Positions 45,714 to 58,001 of a DNA stretch of 64,000 nucleotides are shown piece by piece. The notes beneath the pieces were generated by a model. It was not told the origin of the DNA. It saw only the letters and a list, made by a program, of their open reading frames with translations, and did no database searches. Source of the DNA: Capsicum annuum (Eukaryota; Streptophyta; Magnoliopsida; Solanales; Solanaceae); NCBI RefSeq assembly GCF_002878395.1, contig NC_061115.1:89880080-89944079 (forward strand). Reading direction: 5' to 3'. How positions within the stretch are numbered: position 1 is the first letter of the stretch; each line of letters opens with the position of its first letter. A program made the translations under genes and the position numbers.

Positions 45714-47150
45714 ACAATTACAATAGAACCCGTGGCTTCAACCTCTCAAACCTTGGACAATGATGCCACAAGTGTTATTTTGGCTAAACTTAAAGCCATA
45801 GACTATTAGTGGGAAGTGATAAATGAAATGTTGGATCATATAGGAGTTCCAAGATAGCATGTAGGCTTCCTGGACACACGTCAAGATAAAGTTTATAGCT
45901 TATGAGATCTACAAGGTAAAAATGCTCTCTCCTAAATTTCTATGAACTTTGAATATCGTGATGTAGCTAGTGGTATCAAAGTGGGTGTGGTTGAAGGTTT
46001 GCCTAAGGAGCTGCATGAGCCTTCCCGTATTTATACCCTTAACATTATTAGGAGTGAACTCGTGAGCTTGTTCTTGGATAAATATTATGATGTTTGTTTG
46101 GCTCAAAGGGATGATCATGCGTTTGAAACCATTTTGATACTAGGAAATGATCCCTTAGAGAGTGAGAGTTTCAAATATATCTGCAGGATAGATCCCATCT
46201 CTTTAGGAATAATATCTTTTTTTAAAGTTGGTACAATCACTTCTAATAGACCTGGTGGTGAGAATGATAATATAGCTTGTGTTGAGGTCTATAACCTATA
46301 TGCTAACCCACTATGGTGTGACAACATTCCTCCTTAAGATGAAAATCTCTTCTTGGAAGATGAGAGTACTCTTAAAGGTAGGAAATGTGTAGTCTTGGGA
46401 AGGAATAATCAATCGGGTGAAGATGACCTTGGTTTGCTTGATTGCTTGGTAAACCCAATTGTGCCTATTCCTTGAAAAATGAGTTCCATTATGATCCTTT
46501 GCATGACACCCCACCCTTGTTTGTTAAATGTGGGGATGCTTACTCAATATTTATGATGACTTGAATTGTGACCCCTTTGATGTTAATGGTGGGTTGAGTT
46601 TACTCGAGGGCCCTAGGGAAAATATGTCATTGTCTCTTTGGGGTGTTTCTCACATATGTGCATCCATGTTTGACACATTTACTTAAGTTATATGAACCAC
46701 AACTTGTGGATTCCAAGTTATATTCTTGTTTATGAAAGAGTCCAAGGATGTTCAAGGCTTCTTGTCACCTTTATAGGGTTGGACAATTTAATGTATCTTG
46801 TGGGACTCTTGGGAGCATGTTTGATATCATGGGTTGAGGGAAGAAATTATGCCTTATGGTTCCTAGGATAAAGGTAATCTTACCTTTGTATCTAGTGATG
46901 TCATTGCGGCCATGGTGACTTCCTTACCTATTGGTAATTCCCTTAGCCAACTCCTTTGTAATATTTTTATTATGTCCCTCTTAATTAAAAGAAAAGATGT
47001 TTAGTTATATCTCAAGTGTGTAATACCTTGGAATGATGATGTTTTTTGTTGAACTAACCCTAACCCTCATGCTATGAGGATATTATGCTTGTTTGCCCTT
47101 TCATTGTTCTTGCAAGGTGTAGATTCAAGGTCGAGTGCTTTTTAAGAAGG
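45714..47150 (+). pseudogene. Degenerate ORF of unknown family carried by an LTR element
   Basis: From 45714 one frame reads protein-like sequence through five stops (45807, 45855, 45903, 45933, 46335) to 46475, with an uninterrupted 131-codon stretch at 45942-46337 (NFEYRDVASGIKVGVVEGL, PGGENDNIACVEVYNLYANP). It continues after small frameshifts with FHYDPLHDTPPLFVKCGDAY and SSDVIAAMVTSLPIGNSLSQ, and ends QGVDSRSSAF just inside the polypurine tract. The original protein would be about 480 residues. No CCHC knuckle, DTG, YVDD or integrase triad is seen. Position between primer site and polypurine tract suggests it was the element's own gene or a captured host gene. Function unknown. Confidence 0.6.
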
Positions 47151-47156
47151 GGAGGA

Positions 47157-47922
47157 TAATACGAGATAAATGACCATCTTAGATTTGGAAGACATCATTC
47201 AAAGTCAATACCCAAAGAATTCGGTTGTGGTCAAATTGAGGGGAAGAGAGCATGCATAGAGAGGCCATTTCGAGCATTCCATGAGGCAGAGCCATATGTG
47301 AAAGGTGGCTTGGAGGCTGCTTGAAGAACCATGGCTTTGGAGCATTGAAGAGCACCTTCATTAAGGACGTTTTAGGGATTTCACATGCCTAATTTACAGT
47401 TCATAGGTGCTCACCCTTCATTAAGGTGTTTTGGTCTTTTTTTTCCTTTAATTATAATAAGACTATGTATAGTTTAGTATTAGGGCTTTTACTCTTTGGT
47501 TGTTTATTGATGTAAGACTTTGAAACATTAGAATTTCTCTCTTTGAGAGCGTATCACCTTAGTTGTAGGTCTTGGAAAATCCAAAACCTAAATGAGGGCT
47601 AATTCAAGTATGGAATCACTTGAGTTGCAACTTGTCTTAAAACGTTGGTGCTAGAGGAGGTAACATCCCTCTTGTGTCTATGTAGGAGTTGGGTAATTAT
47701 CGTGTGCATGTGTTAAGGGTCCTTAGATTTGATATATGTTAGGGTTCTTAGGATTTGTACCTTTATTTGTCTATCTATCTATCCTTTCAATATATTGAAA
47801 TCATTTGTCTTTGTGTTTGTGCCCTTGTTTTCGTCTTTGTGTTCTTTTTGTTCTAGCCGAGTTTGTGGACTGTTTTATGCATTTATGGACTATTTTGGGT
47901 GTTTGTTGGATGGTTTTGTATC
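47157..47922 (+). repeat. 3' LTR (0.77 kb)
   Basis: It begins TAATACGAG (TG changed to TA) after AAGAAGGGGAGGA and ends about GTTTTGTATC. It is the partner of 33054-33821. Confidence 0.8.
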
Positions 47923-48918
47923 TTATTGTTCCTTGAGTGAATTAAGCTCTGTGTGCTTCATTGTTATCCTAATTTTGTATTGTTCGGGTTTTATAGTAAT
48001 TGCTTGTGAAGTTATTGGATTATATGTATTCTTGACTTGTGTCTTATGGTTGGATTAATTGACTTGACTAGCTATTTTTATTAGGTGATTATTTATTTTT
48101 ATATTCTTGACATGGGTTAAGGTCACCAACTTGGAGAAGACATTGTAGTGGTATTAAATGTGGTGCTTATTACAAGGTTAGAATTGATAGAGTTCTTTGG
48201 TAATGATGTATATTAGGGGTAAGTTGGGGCCTCAAAGTTATTAACCAATGGACTTAATAGGGGAAATAGTTGAATAATATAGGCTTACAAACTTCAAAGG
48301 ATGTAATAGTTAGTTATGGAAGAGAGGGTTAATAGAGGAAAAGGGGTAATATTAAAGGATAACTGTTGGTAAGTATTGGGGTGGTGGCTTCAATGTTATA
48401 ATAAGAATTGGTAACTTGACATTTAAGATTTCATGCTCTATTTTGAAGGTTTATATTATTTTTATGTTATCTAATCATGGTTGGCCAATGATGCTTACTA
48501 GTATGTATTATTTCTACTAATACTACTCTTGCTATACCATTTTTCTAGTAAAGTCTGGTTGTAGGAATCAATATTTGTTTCATGCTTGGCATGGATAGTG
48601 ATCTTCGTCAGCTTCTCCTCCCCGCCTTAATGGTGGAAATTATGTGCTATTCGTGTCTTCTTTTGTCCAAAAGTACTTGCACCTGTTTAGACTAGGTCAT
48701 TAGGTAGTTTTCAATTTGCATTTGCATATTGTAAAATTTATTGTAATTAGGAGTTGGTATTTTATAACGTATTTTTAGTCTTTCGTATTGACACATAGTT
48801 TTTGCCTCCCCGACTGAATCTATTCCTGAGTTTCTTAGGTTTTTAATAAAAGTACATTTATTTTATCTGGATAAAACTTTTCAAAATATTTATCTATGTA
48901 ATTTTGCCATTCTAAGTA

Positions 48919-48963
<45 letters not shown>

Positions 48964-49495
48964 ATTCAATTATACAAAATCATATAATTTTGTTACTTAA
49001 ATATTTGTTTCTCGAAATATCAGATTATAATCAACGCTTATCTTGAAAATTAGTTCAAACGGTTAAAATCTTGATTTAATTATAGTTTGATCTGAAAAAT
49101 AATTTATTTGGAGAAATATGTGCTTGATTTATTAAATTATGAAGCTTGGGATTGAATTGGTTGTTAATTTGTTTCAAGCCTTGATTAAATTTAGTTCATT
49201 TATTAAATTTGGCCATAATTGAAATTAAAGTGGCCATAATTACAATGCAATTGGCATCTAATATGGTTAAAATTTAAATAAGGTCTGACTAAATTTCTAA
49301 TTTAATTTGGCTAATTTAAAAGTCACCAAAATTTCAAATCCTTTCTTATTTTTGGGCTTACCAGCAGCCCATTCTAGCTGACCTGCTCAGTCACAACAAC
49401 TATCAGCCTACCCAATTGAAACACCTCAAAAATGGGTCCCAAGACGTCACATGGTGCTCAAGACTACGAGTAGCCTCAAGCTAACCCTGTAAATG
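47923..49495 (+). repeat. Right part of the interrupted LTR and AT-rich flank
   Basis: Continues LTR-like sequence cut at 33053, to roughly 48850, then AT-rich non-coding DNA. At 49425-49490 there is a short minus-oriented end of a Del/Tekay-like LTR (GGGTCCCAAGACGTCACATG), a remnant of another copy. Confidence 0.4.
48921..48960. repeat. (AT)20 microsatellite
   Basis: Forty bases of perfect AT dinucleotide. Confidence 0.95.
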
Positions 49496-52227
49496 TGTAA
49501 CACCCCAAATCTGGAACCCAAAATGCTACACAATGCTCATAATCTCGAAGGACCACAAGCTAACCCATGATTGATATCTGTAACTAAGCCCTGAATATAA
49601 TGGTAGTATTGTAAATGCAAAAACGTGAACTGAAAGGCCATAAGGTTCAATACTAATATATAACTGAAAATATGGTATAACAATACCAAAATAATTGAAA
49701 TAACAGTCTGAACATGTTGTAGTCTGAAAGCCTCCAAAACTGAACTGTCTGAATAAAGAGTTGATGGGACAATCCCCAACTAACCCTATCTACTAAAATA
49801 AACTAAGTACTGAAAGAATGAAATAATCAAATAATAACATCTTTGAATGATGAGGACTCACTGCTGACTCTAACTACTGAAACTGGAATGCTACTGATAC
49901 TCTGGAGCGTGTGCTTCTGAACCTATGGTATAAAACACCATAGCGCAAATGTGTCAGTATGATTGAATGTACTGGTATGCAAGTGAGGTAGGCTGAATGC
50001 AATAGTTCATATACATGAACAATACTAACTGATTGAATAACATAAACATGAAAATATATGCATGAATACGTAACTGTATCTGAGATCGTGATAACACTAA
50101 CTCATGAATTCTGATAATGTGGATTTACTGATATCTGGGTACTAATACTAGGATTTTGAAAGACTAAGTCTATTGAGTACTGAGGAACTAATGTCATATT
50201 ACTGATAAAGGAATAACTGTTTCTGGCAGTTCTGATTATGAATAACTAGTCTGATTGACTGTAACTAATAATCCTAAAATCTGAATACTGAGAACATGAA
50301 TTTTGTATAATTAATATACTATTAACTGGGTGACTTTGTCTGTCAGTCCTGATTCTGATGGAACTAGCTGAGTTTCGTACTAAACTGAGCGACTGTATCT
50401 GATTTTTCTAAAACTGTAGAAATGAACTAAGTTCTATTACTAAAATTGGACTAAAAATTGAGATTGTGGGAGGTAATGGTCTAACCAACATGCCTTAAAA
50501 ATAAACTGGTGCGGTCCAACCTATAACCCCAACAGAAAGAGTATCAGTACTGTGCCATGGGTAAAGACAAGCTGTGAGTAAACCCTCTCTGACAGGGAGC
50601 TCTTTCGTCAACCCCTTTTAGTGGGAAAAACTCAAATGAGGTGTCTAATCCCTAAAATCATAGGGTACATCTCAACCTACACTGGCTACATATTTACGGA
50701 ATGCAAGGATTGCTTCTACGGATCACACCCTCTACTGGCTAACAGGTGAGTCCCCATCCTTGGGTTTACTCGGTGCTGAATCCTACTCCCAACTGAAGAG
50801 ACACTAAACTGATTTAATCTAAACTGAACTGTTACTCATAGTATCTTATAGCTGATTTGAACGGAGTTCACTAAATTCCGTTGACTGATGGAATACTACT
50901 GAGATTGGATAATTGACTGAGATTACTGAGTTTTCTTGAGTCATATAACTGACTGAATTCTAATGATCATGGATTGAATGTGTGTATCATAAAAACTGAC
51001 ACTGGATCTAGGCACATAGCTAAACTATCGGGTACAAGTATCCCCAGGACTCGATATCAAGAAACTAACAAGACTTGACACTTTGTGAACACATAACCAA
51101 TATCAACAATTCATAATACAATAATTTGGGGATTTCATGAAACACATAGTTGTCATAATATTGTACATGGATGGAATTGCATATAGGCATGTCATACTTT
51201 TGTCAACCTAATCTCATGAAAATTCCATCAAAAACTCATAATGCATACAATATCATGGAAGTCAGTCTTAGTCATAAGGGTAAAGCATGCATTTATTATT
51301 TGAGTCATAATTGAGCTATAATATTCAATTTCTATCCTCCTAGCCATTTTGTCAAACACCCTACATGCACAACTTAGGGCATAGGTGAAATCATCAAATT
51401 ACACATCATAAACAACTCAATTCATGGATTTCATATTGCATGCTAACATAATTTCATGAAAACACATAAAGATTCCAACTTGGAAATCATACAACAAGAT
51501 AAACATGATTACAAATAACCCACAACATAAATATCATGTTTTATAATTTGAAGAAGGGTTCTTAGAATTCATGAATGAAACGAATCCATAAATCAACACT
51601 TGACATACCTTAGTTCTTGATTTTACAAAGATTGACAAAGAGATTCTTGAATTTGAATCCTTAAGTGAAAACCCTAACTTGTTCTTGAGAGAAACTCTAT
51701 ATTTTTGGTGAAATATGATTGAATCACATATTATTGGGTTTGTATAAGGATGGGAAATTGACTCTTTTTCCCTTATAAATATGGACATTTAATGACTAAA
51801 AATTGGGTGTCGACACTACAAAAAATGCGGTGCGTTGATGGCTACGATGCGATACTCGATACATTGCACCACGATTGCATCAAGCCTCAAAAGCTTTAGC
51901 TCTGGAAACCTGCATAAATATTGACCAACGCAATTGGCAATGCGGCGTGCCATGTTCATATTGGTCCACTATTTTGGGAGTCCGAACATGATCTAAACGT
52001 GTTTCGAAAAATCCAAAACTTGTCTGAGAATACCTATTGATCTTCTTGATCATGAACTAATAAAAATATGAACCACTAAAGGCATTAAGGTGGCAAAATG
52101 AGATTGCCAACTTTTGAAGGCCAATAATAGGCTAAGTCTGGGAACCTAGCTAGAATTTTCTAAGTCAGGGACCTCTTGACATGCTTAAAGGATTGAATTA
52201 AGCTTTAGGATTTTATGGGGTCTTACA
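49496..52227 (-). repeat. 3' LTR of a minus-strand Del/Tekay-like element
   Basis: On the minus strand it begins TGTAAGACCCC at 52227 and ends GGGTGTTACA at 49496. A purine tract (AAGGAGGAGAT) immediately precedes it at 52240-52229, showing that it is a 3' LTR with interior to its right. It is similar to the solo LTR 41984-44815 throughout, including the CTGA-type short repeats. Confidence 0.8.
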
Positions 52228-53100
52228 ATATCTCCTCCTTAAGAATATTCATCCTCGAATGAGACTGACTGAGTGGGAAAAAAAGATAAACTAACATACA
52301 TACTGAACATGAACAACTGAAACATGATTCCATGACTAACATGATCGATAAACCGAATGTAACATACTAAACATGCATATCTAATGCATGGTTAACTGGT
52401 TCATAAATGCATAACTGAATATGCAATACCAAGTTTATCATGGAAATATATGCATAAAACTGGATATGTTCAAGGAAGACTGTTTCCTTAAATTGAAAAT
52501 ACTAATGAGCTTGAAATTAATTACTAGATTTGTACGAGTGGAAACACGTAAATGTAACTGAGTCTAGAACCTGATACATGAGCTGGATATCGTTATCTGA
52601 ACTGAGTACCTTGAATACGTGGCTTACGGCTGAGGTCAAAGTTTGAGGGTCCACTTATAAGTAACCCCTTACTCCAAATTGGATTCATTACGATAAGAGC
52701 TAATGGCATGTTTTATGTCATGATAGTTCAGGGAATTATCTTGTATCTGCCCCTTGGGACACTAGGTACTTCAAAGAGAGCTGATTTTGCTGAGATACTA
52801 AGGAAAATTAGGGCGATACCCAAGGCACCTATGAACTGAATCGCAGCTACATATCCATGACATGAAGCTAAGACAAAGTTATTAGACCTTACGTACTACA
52901 ACTGAGACTACTAAAAATATTTACGTGGGTGCTGAGCACGAATGCATAAATATATAATAACTTTATCTAATTAACTGAATAACTTATATCTGAATACTGG
53001 GTATGTAAGACTGAACTATACTTAATCTGGATAGCTGGACTGAGACTATGGGGTATTATACATAGGAGGTAATGACTGACTGGGTAACATAAGGTAAATG
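52228..53100 (-). other. Interior remnant next to the minus-strand 3' LTR
   Basis: It begins with the polypurine tract and is otherwise non-coding apart from a short block at about 52735-52850. That block is open on the minus strand (QFIGALGIALIFLSISAKSA) and partly on the plus strand (SKRADFAEILRKIRAIPKAP). I do not recognise either. The element's pol is absent; the right edge, against the next LTR, is approximate. Confidence 0.45.
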
Positions 53101-54475
53101 GGCATGAGTGAGGGAAAATTATATTACCTTAGAACCCAATTATGGTAAGAATGTGGTAATAGATTTCTAATGAAATATGAATAGCTTGTGTGAGTCTTGA
53201 TGACCATGAATGGAATTTTATAATTGAACTAAGTGAAGGCATTGGTATATTGAGATGATTGAGCAATGAAGGATCCCATAATAGCCATCAGGTCTTGTAT
53301 AGTGTTGAAATTGGTTAAATGGCTAAAGTCCCTAAATATTGTATTGAATGTGTGTTGATGCATAGACAAGAGTGTAAAGTCACAAATGTCAACCAATGAT
53401 GGTTTTGATGGCTTGAGGGTAAAGTCCTTTACCATATGTGATGGATCAAGGGTAAAGTCCCTTGCCCAATGAAAATACAAGGTAAAGTTTATTTCTTAAA
53501 AAAAGCTATTATGGTCAAATCACCTCATCTCGTGAAGAGGCTTATAGTAAAGTCCATCTAAGGCTTTTGGTAATATCCATACATGGCTTGTGGTAAAGTA
53601 CACCTATGACTTTTGGTAAAGTCCACACATGTGTATGGGTAAAGTCCCCTTATTTGAATGGCCTAAGTATTTAGGTAAGGTCCCTCGTTGAGTGATGGTG
53701 TGTGTTGATAGTCCCTTAGCATAATAAACATGTGTACAAGGAGGAAGTCCCCGGTTTAATGATAAAGTAAATATGGCTAAAGTCCTTGGTGTATTAAACA
53801 TGATGAATCTATAAGTGTAGGAAGTGGTATTCCTCTATTCTACATGTAATGAATAAATATATGAGAATATTGATAAAACTTCGTATCTAGGATGATATAT
53901 GGTATGTGTATGCGTATGGATAAGTGTATGAATGTGATAAAATATGATATATTAATTTGTTATTGATTGATGATGTTATCTTATCACTTATCCTTGAGTT
54001 ACATGCTAGCGTTTCAACTGCTAACTGTCTCCGGATGCTACATCCCCATGCGATGTATGCACCGAAGCATCTTCTTTTTTTCCCACGCAGTACTTGTAGA
54101 TCAAAGCAGTTCATGCATTAACTTGGAGGGGTGAGCTTTCTTAAATCTGGAAGACATTTATATCTTAGTCCTTATCTTTATACTTAGTCTCTTTAAGACT
54201 TGGTTTGACTATAGTTGGGGTCTTATCCCGACATATATTTTTATTGACATTGGTCTTGTATAGAGGTGTTGTAAACAACTGTGAACTTGGGCATAATCAT
54301 TATAATAAATCAAATGTTGACTTATGCTATTATTTTTGCTATTCTAATTTATGAGTTGGATCTCCTCTGACTCCTATAGTATGTTGAGATGATTAGGTTG
54401 GGTTATCAGGGTGACCTTCGGTTCATGTAAGCTTAAGTTGTCCATACGACATAGTCCAAAGTTTGGGTCGTGTCA
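53100..54475 (+). repeat. 5' LTR of a Del/Tekay-like element, left end truncated
   Basis: Non-coding, ends GGTCGTGTCA directly before the primer site. It contains an irregular array of GGTAAAGTCC motifs from about 53320 to 53790. The left border is uncertain. Confidence 0.6.
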
Positions 54476-54477
54476 AG

Positions 54478-54490
54478 TTAGTATCAGAGC
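54478..54490 (+). other. Primer-binding site (tRNA-Met type, one change)
   Basis: TTAGTATCAGAGC, G-to-A relative to TTGGTATCAGAGC, lies just after the LTR. Confidence 0.8.
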
Positions 54491-54685
54491 CTAGGTTCAT
54501 GGTAATTTGGGTATTCACAATGCCGTGTCCAATAGATTTTCTTTTATGGGTGTGACGTGCACCACACTTATAAAAGAAAGGCTATTAGGCATTTTAGGAA
54601 TGTTTCCCTTTCTTGTGCTTCAATCTTAAGTTATTAAGTCTAAGTTCTTAGATTTTCTCTGATTCTATTTTCTATCTTTCAGATC

Positions 54686-55860
54686 ATGCCTCAAAGAAAA
54701 TCTTAGACTTAAGAAAACACTACTGAGGGTCTTATAGATAAAGCTCATCCAACTTCTGGATTTTAGACCCGGGCTAGGGTTGCGGTATCTGGACATCCTC
54801 GTGGGGTTCCACCCACCAATGCTGCTCATGTGAGTGTCATTCTTCCTCAGTCGCCTCAAAGGTACACTACTACTATAGAGTTTTGTCGCTCTATCAACCT
54901 CTTGACTCAATTGGTAGCCTCTCAAGCGGAGCGTGGTTCCCCAGCTACCGTCTCTTCGGAGGCCACAAGATATGGCTAATTTATGAGGTTGAGCCCTCAT
55001 GTGTTCTCTGATACCAAGGTTGAGAAAGATCCTCAAGGCTTCATTGATGAAATGGAGAAAATTTCTGAATCATGCATGCTTCAAAAATTAAGGGTGTCAA
55101 GCTTGCTTTCTACCAATTGAAGGATGTAGCGTACTAGTGGTAGGAAGGGTGGGAGTTATCTAGGGTATTCATACTATTTCGTCTTCTTGGGTGGATTTTT
55201 TCGAGGCTTTCCTTGATCGGTTCTTTCCTCAAGAGTTGAGAAAGTCAAAGGCGAAAGAGTTCATGAACTTGAAGCAAGGGAGAATGTCTTTGCAAAAGTA
55301 TGCCTTAAAATTCCATCAATTGTCAAGGTATGTTCCCGAGATGGTTTCTAGCATGAGGGCTAAAATGTGCAAGTTTGTCTCAGGATTGTCCTGTGAGTTA
55401 GTTCTCGAAAGCAAGGCGGCCTTGTTGATTAAGAACATGGACATTTATACACTTGTTGTGTATATACAATAAGTAGAGAACGAGAAGAAGAAGCAAGTTG
55501 AGCTTAGTAAGAAGCAAGGAAAGAAGTTTAGGACTTTCAAGAGTATTGGTGGAAGTAGTGGCAAGTGGCCACAAAAGAAGTGGGGGAGTTCGGGTTCGTT
55601 CTCCTCGGCTAGTGTTCGCTCTCCCTACCTGAAGTTCTCGAGTGGTCATCGATCTCAATTTGGTGGCGAGTCCTGGGCACAAATTGCCTAATTTTCGACT
55701 AGTAATGCCCATTCGCCTCTACCCCGCCTTTTTTTCTAATTCTATGGTTAGAGTCATAGTGGTGCGTGTGAGAAAGGGAGAGAAATATTCTTTCATTGTG
55801 GTCAGCTTAGGCATATACAGCGTGAGTGCTCCATTCTAGCAACTTCTTGGGCCAATAGGG
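54686..55860 (+). pseudogene. Del/Tekay-like gag
   Basis: An ATG at 54686 starts MPQRKS, followed by stops. Conserved retrotransposon gag blocks follow: DPQGFIDEMEKI, then the open frame 55191-55472 with FEAFLDRFFPQELRKSKAKE and SRYVPEM. A decayed zinc knuckle (FHCGQLRHIQRECS) lies near 55785-55835. Gag would form the particle and bind RNA. The reading frame is lost several times, including after 55472. It is the same family as gag at 61215. Confidence 0.8.
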
Positions 55861-56009
55861 CCTCTATTGCTACTTCATCCACTCCCGCACCAAAGGCTGC
55901 TATGCCTGCTTTTGCTTCTACTTCTGGCATCGGTGTTTGCCGAAACCGCTTGTATGCACTTGTTACTCACCAGGATTCTAAGGCGTCTCTCGATATTGTT
56001 ATGGGTATG

Positions 56010-56420
56010 TTGAGACTTTTCTCTCGTGATGTGTATTTCTTTCTTGACCAGAGTCTACTCTTTCTTATGTGACCCCATATGTGGCTGTGCATCTTGATAG
56101 TGGTCGTAAGATTCTGTCAGTTCCTTCTTCTATTTCTACCTTGGTTGGAGACTCTGAGATTGTTAAAAGAGTCCATAGGGGGTGTGATATTTGTTTTTGG
56201 TAGAGATACTCTTGTTGAATTGATAGAATTAGACATGGTTGATTTTGATGTTATCTTTGGAATAGATTAGTTGCACTCTTGTTATGCTTCCCTAGATTGT
56301 CGGACCCATAGGGTCATGTTCAAATTTCCTAATGAGCCGGTCATTGTATGGGAAGGTGGTTCCTTAGTGCCTAAGGGAAGATTTATTTCTTATCTTAAGG
56401 CCCGAAGGTTGATTTAAAAG
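56010..56420 (+). pseudogene. Del/Tekay-like aspartic protease
   Basis: Blocks ESTLSYVTPYVAVHLD, PSSISTLVGDSEIVKRV and VELIELDMVDFDVIFGID match the DPGATLSFVTP..DFDVILGMDW plan of gypsy proteases. The expected Asp of the active site is obscured by a frameshift at about 56050. A stop stands where Trp follows GID (56268-56270). Confidence 0.75.
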
Positions 56421-56479
56421 GGGTGCTTGTATCATTTGATCTGAGTTAAAAATTCCAACTCGAAAGAGCCAACTCTAGA

Positions 56480-57200
56480 CTCCATTGTCTTAGTAAATGA
56501 GTTTCCCGATGTGTTTCCTAATGATCTCCTCGGTTTTCCTCTCGATAAGGAAATTGATTTTGGTATGGATCTTGTTTTGAACACTCATCCGATCTCTATT
56601 CCTCCTTATAGAATGGCTCCGGTGGAGTTGAAAGAACTTAGGAGCAATTGAAAGATCTTTTAGATAATGGTTTCATTTGGCCTAGTGTGTCTCCTTGGGG
56701 TGCTCCCATGTTATTCGTGTGTAAGAAGGATGGTTCCCTTCATATATGCACTGATTATTGTCAATTGAACAAAGTGACCACAAAGAATAAGTATCCTCTT
56801 CCTGGGATCTATGATTTGTTAGATCAACTTAAGGGTGCGAAGTGTTTCTCTAAGATTGATCTTAGATCAGGTTATCATCAACTTAAAATTAGGGATGTAG
56901 ATATCTCTAAGACTGTCTTTAGAACTCGGTATGGTCACTATAAATTTCTTGTCATATCCTTTGGATTAACCAATGCCCCAGCGGCATTCATGGATTTGAT
57001 GAATAGGGTCTTTTGTTCATTCTTGGACATGTTTGTCATTATCTTTATTGATGATATCTTGGTATATTCTAAGAGTGAGGTGGATTATATAGATCACCTT
57101 CGTGCTATGTTGCGAACTTTGAGGGATCATCATTTGTATGTCAAGTTCTCTAAGTGTGAGTTTTGATAAAAAGCCATAACATTTCTTAGTCATGTTGTCT
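56480..57200 (+). pseudogene. Del/Tekay-like reverse transcriptase
   Basis: Starts with the NEFPDVFPNDLLG and PPYRMAPVELKEL blocks, then the open frame 56648-57166: [53 protein letters not shown] and the catalytic FIDDILVYS with both Asp (57050-57055). TGA after SKCEF (57167-57169) replaces the usual Trp. Catalytic residues are intact, but a frameshift at about 56640 and the stop make it non-functional. Confidence 0.88.
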
Positions 57201-58001
57201 CTAGTGAAGGGGTCATGGTGAATCCCCAAAAGATTTTGGTGGTTAAGAAGTGGCCTAGACCTACGACTCCAACCAATATTCGAAGCTTTTTGGGTCTAGC
57301 CATTTATTATAGAAGGTTTGTGGAGAGTTTTTCCACTATAGCTTCCCCGTTGACCAAATTGACCCAAAAAAAGGTCAGGGTTTTGTGGTTCGATACGTGT
57401 GAGGGTAGTCTCGAGAAGTTGAAAGATAAATTGGCCTCGGTTTTGGTTTTGACCTTGTCCGAGGGTAGTGATGGTTTTGTGGTCTATTGTGATACTTCTC
57501 GTGTCGATCTTGGTTGAGTGTTGAAATTGAAAGTTCATGAAAGTAACTACCCCACCCATGACTTAGAGTTGTTAACCATGGTCATTGCTTTGAAAATTTG
57601 GTAGAATTATCTTTATGGTGTTCATGTTGATATCTTTTCCAATCATAAGAGCCTTCAATATGTGTTTACCCAAAAAGAGTTGAACCTCTGACAAAGAAGG
57701 TGGCTTGAGCTATTGAAAGACTATGATATGAGTCTTCATTACCATCCCGGTAAGGTGAATATAGTTTCCGACACTCTTAGTAAATTGTCTATGAGAAGTT
57801 TGGCCCATGTTGATCCGGACAAGCAGAAATTGGTGAAAGATATTCATCGATTGGCTAATCTTGGAGTTTAAATTGCTGACTCCAACAATAGTGGTGTGTT
57901 TTTGCATCCGGTATCTCAATCATCTCTTATTGTTAAGATAAAGAAAAACCAAGTATTGGACCCCAAATGGATGACGATCAAGAGTAAGGTGGGTCAACAC
58001 A
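57201..58001 (+). pseudogene. Del/Tekay-like RNase H, cut by the next element
   Basis: An RT connection block (TNIRSFLGLAIYYRRFVESF) is followed by RNase [31 protein letters not shown] and HYHPGKVNIVSDTLSK, with stops near 57516, 57603 and 57689. The chain is then truncated at 58001 where the following LTR begins. Integrase and chromodomain, if present, lie beyond the insertion and outside the window. Confidence 0.85.

Larger units (their letters stand above)
33054..47922 (+). mobile_element. LTR element with 0.77-kb LTRs and one unrecognised ORF, itself interrupted
   Basis: Direct repeats at 33054-33821 and 47157-47922 are clearly alike, including AAGACATCATTC, GGGGAAGAGAGCATGCA and a long 3' half. 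The left repeat is followed by a tRNA-Met-type primer site and the right one is preceded by a polypurine tract (AAGAAGGGGAGGATAA). Removing the nested element 34386-45135 leaves about 2.6 kb of interior. That interior carries degenerate coding sequence (45714-47150) but no recognisable gag, protease, RT or integrase. The element must have been non-autonomous. The target duplication is unclear (GATTA on the left, possibly a shortened form on the right). Confidence 0.75.
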
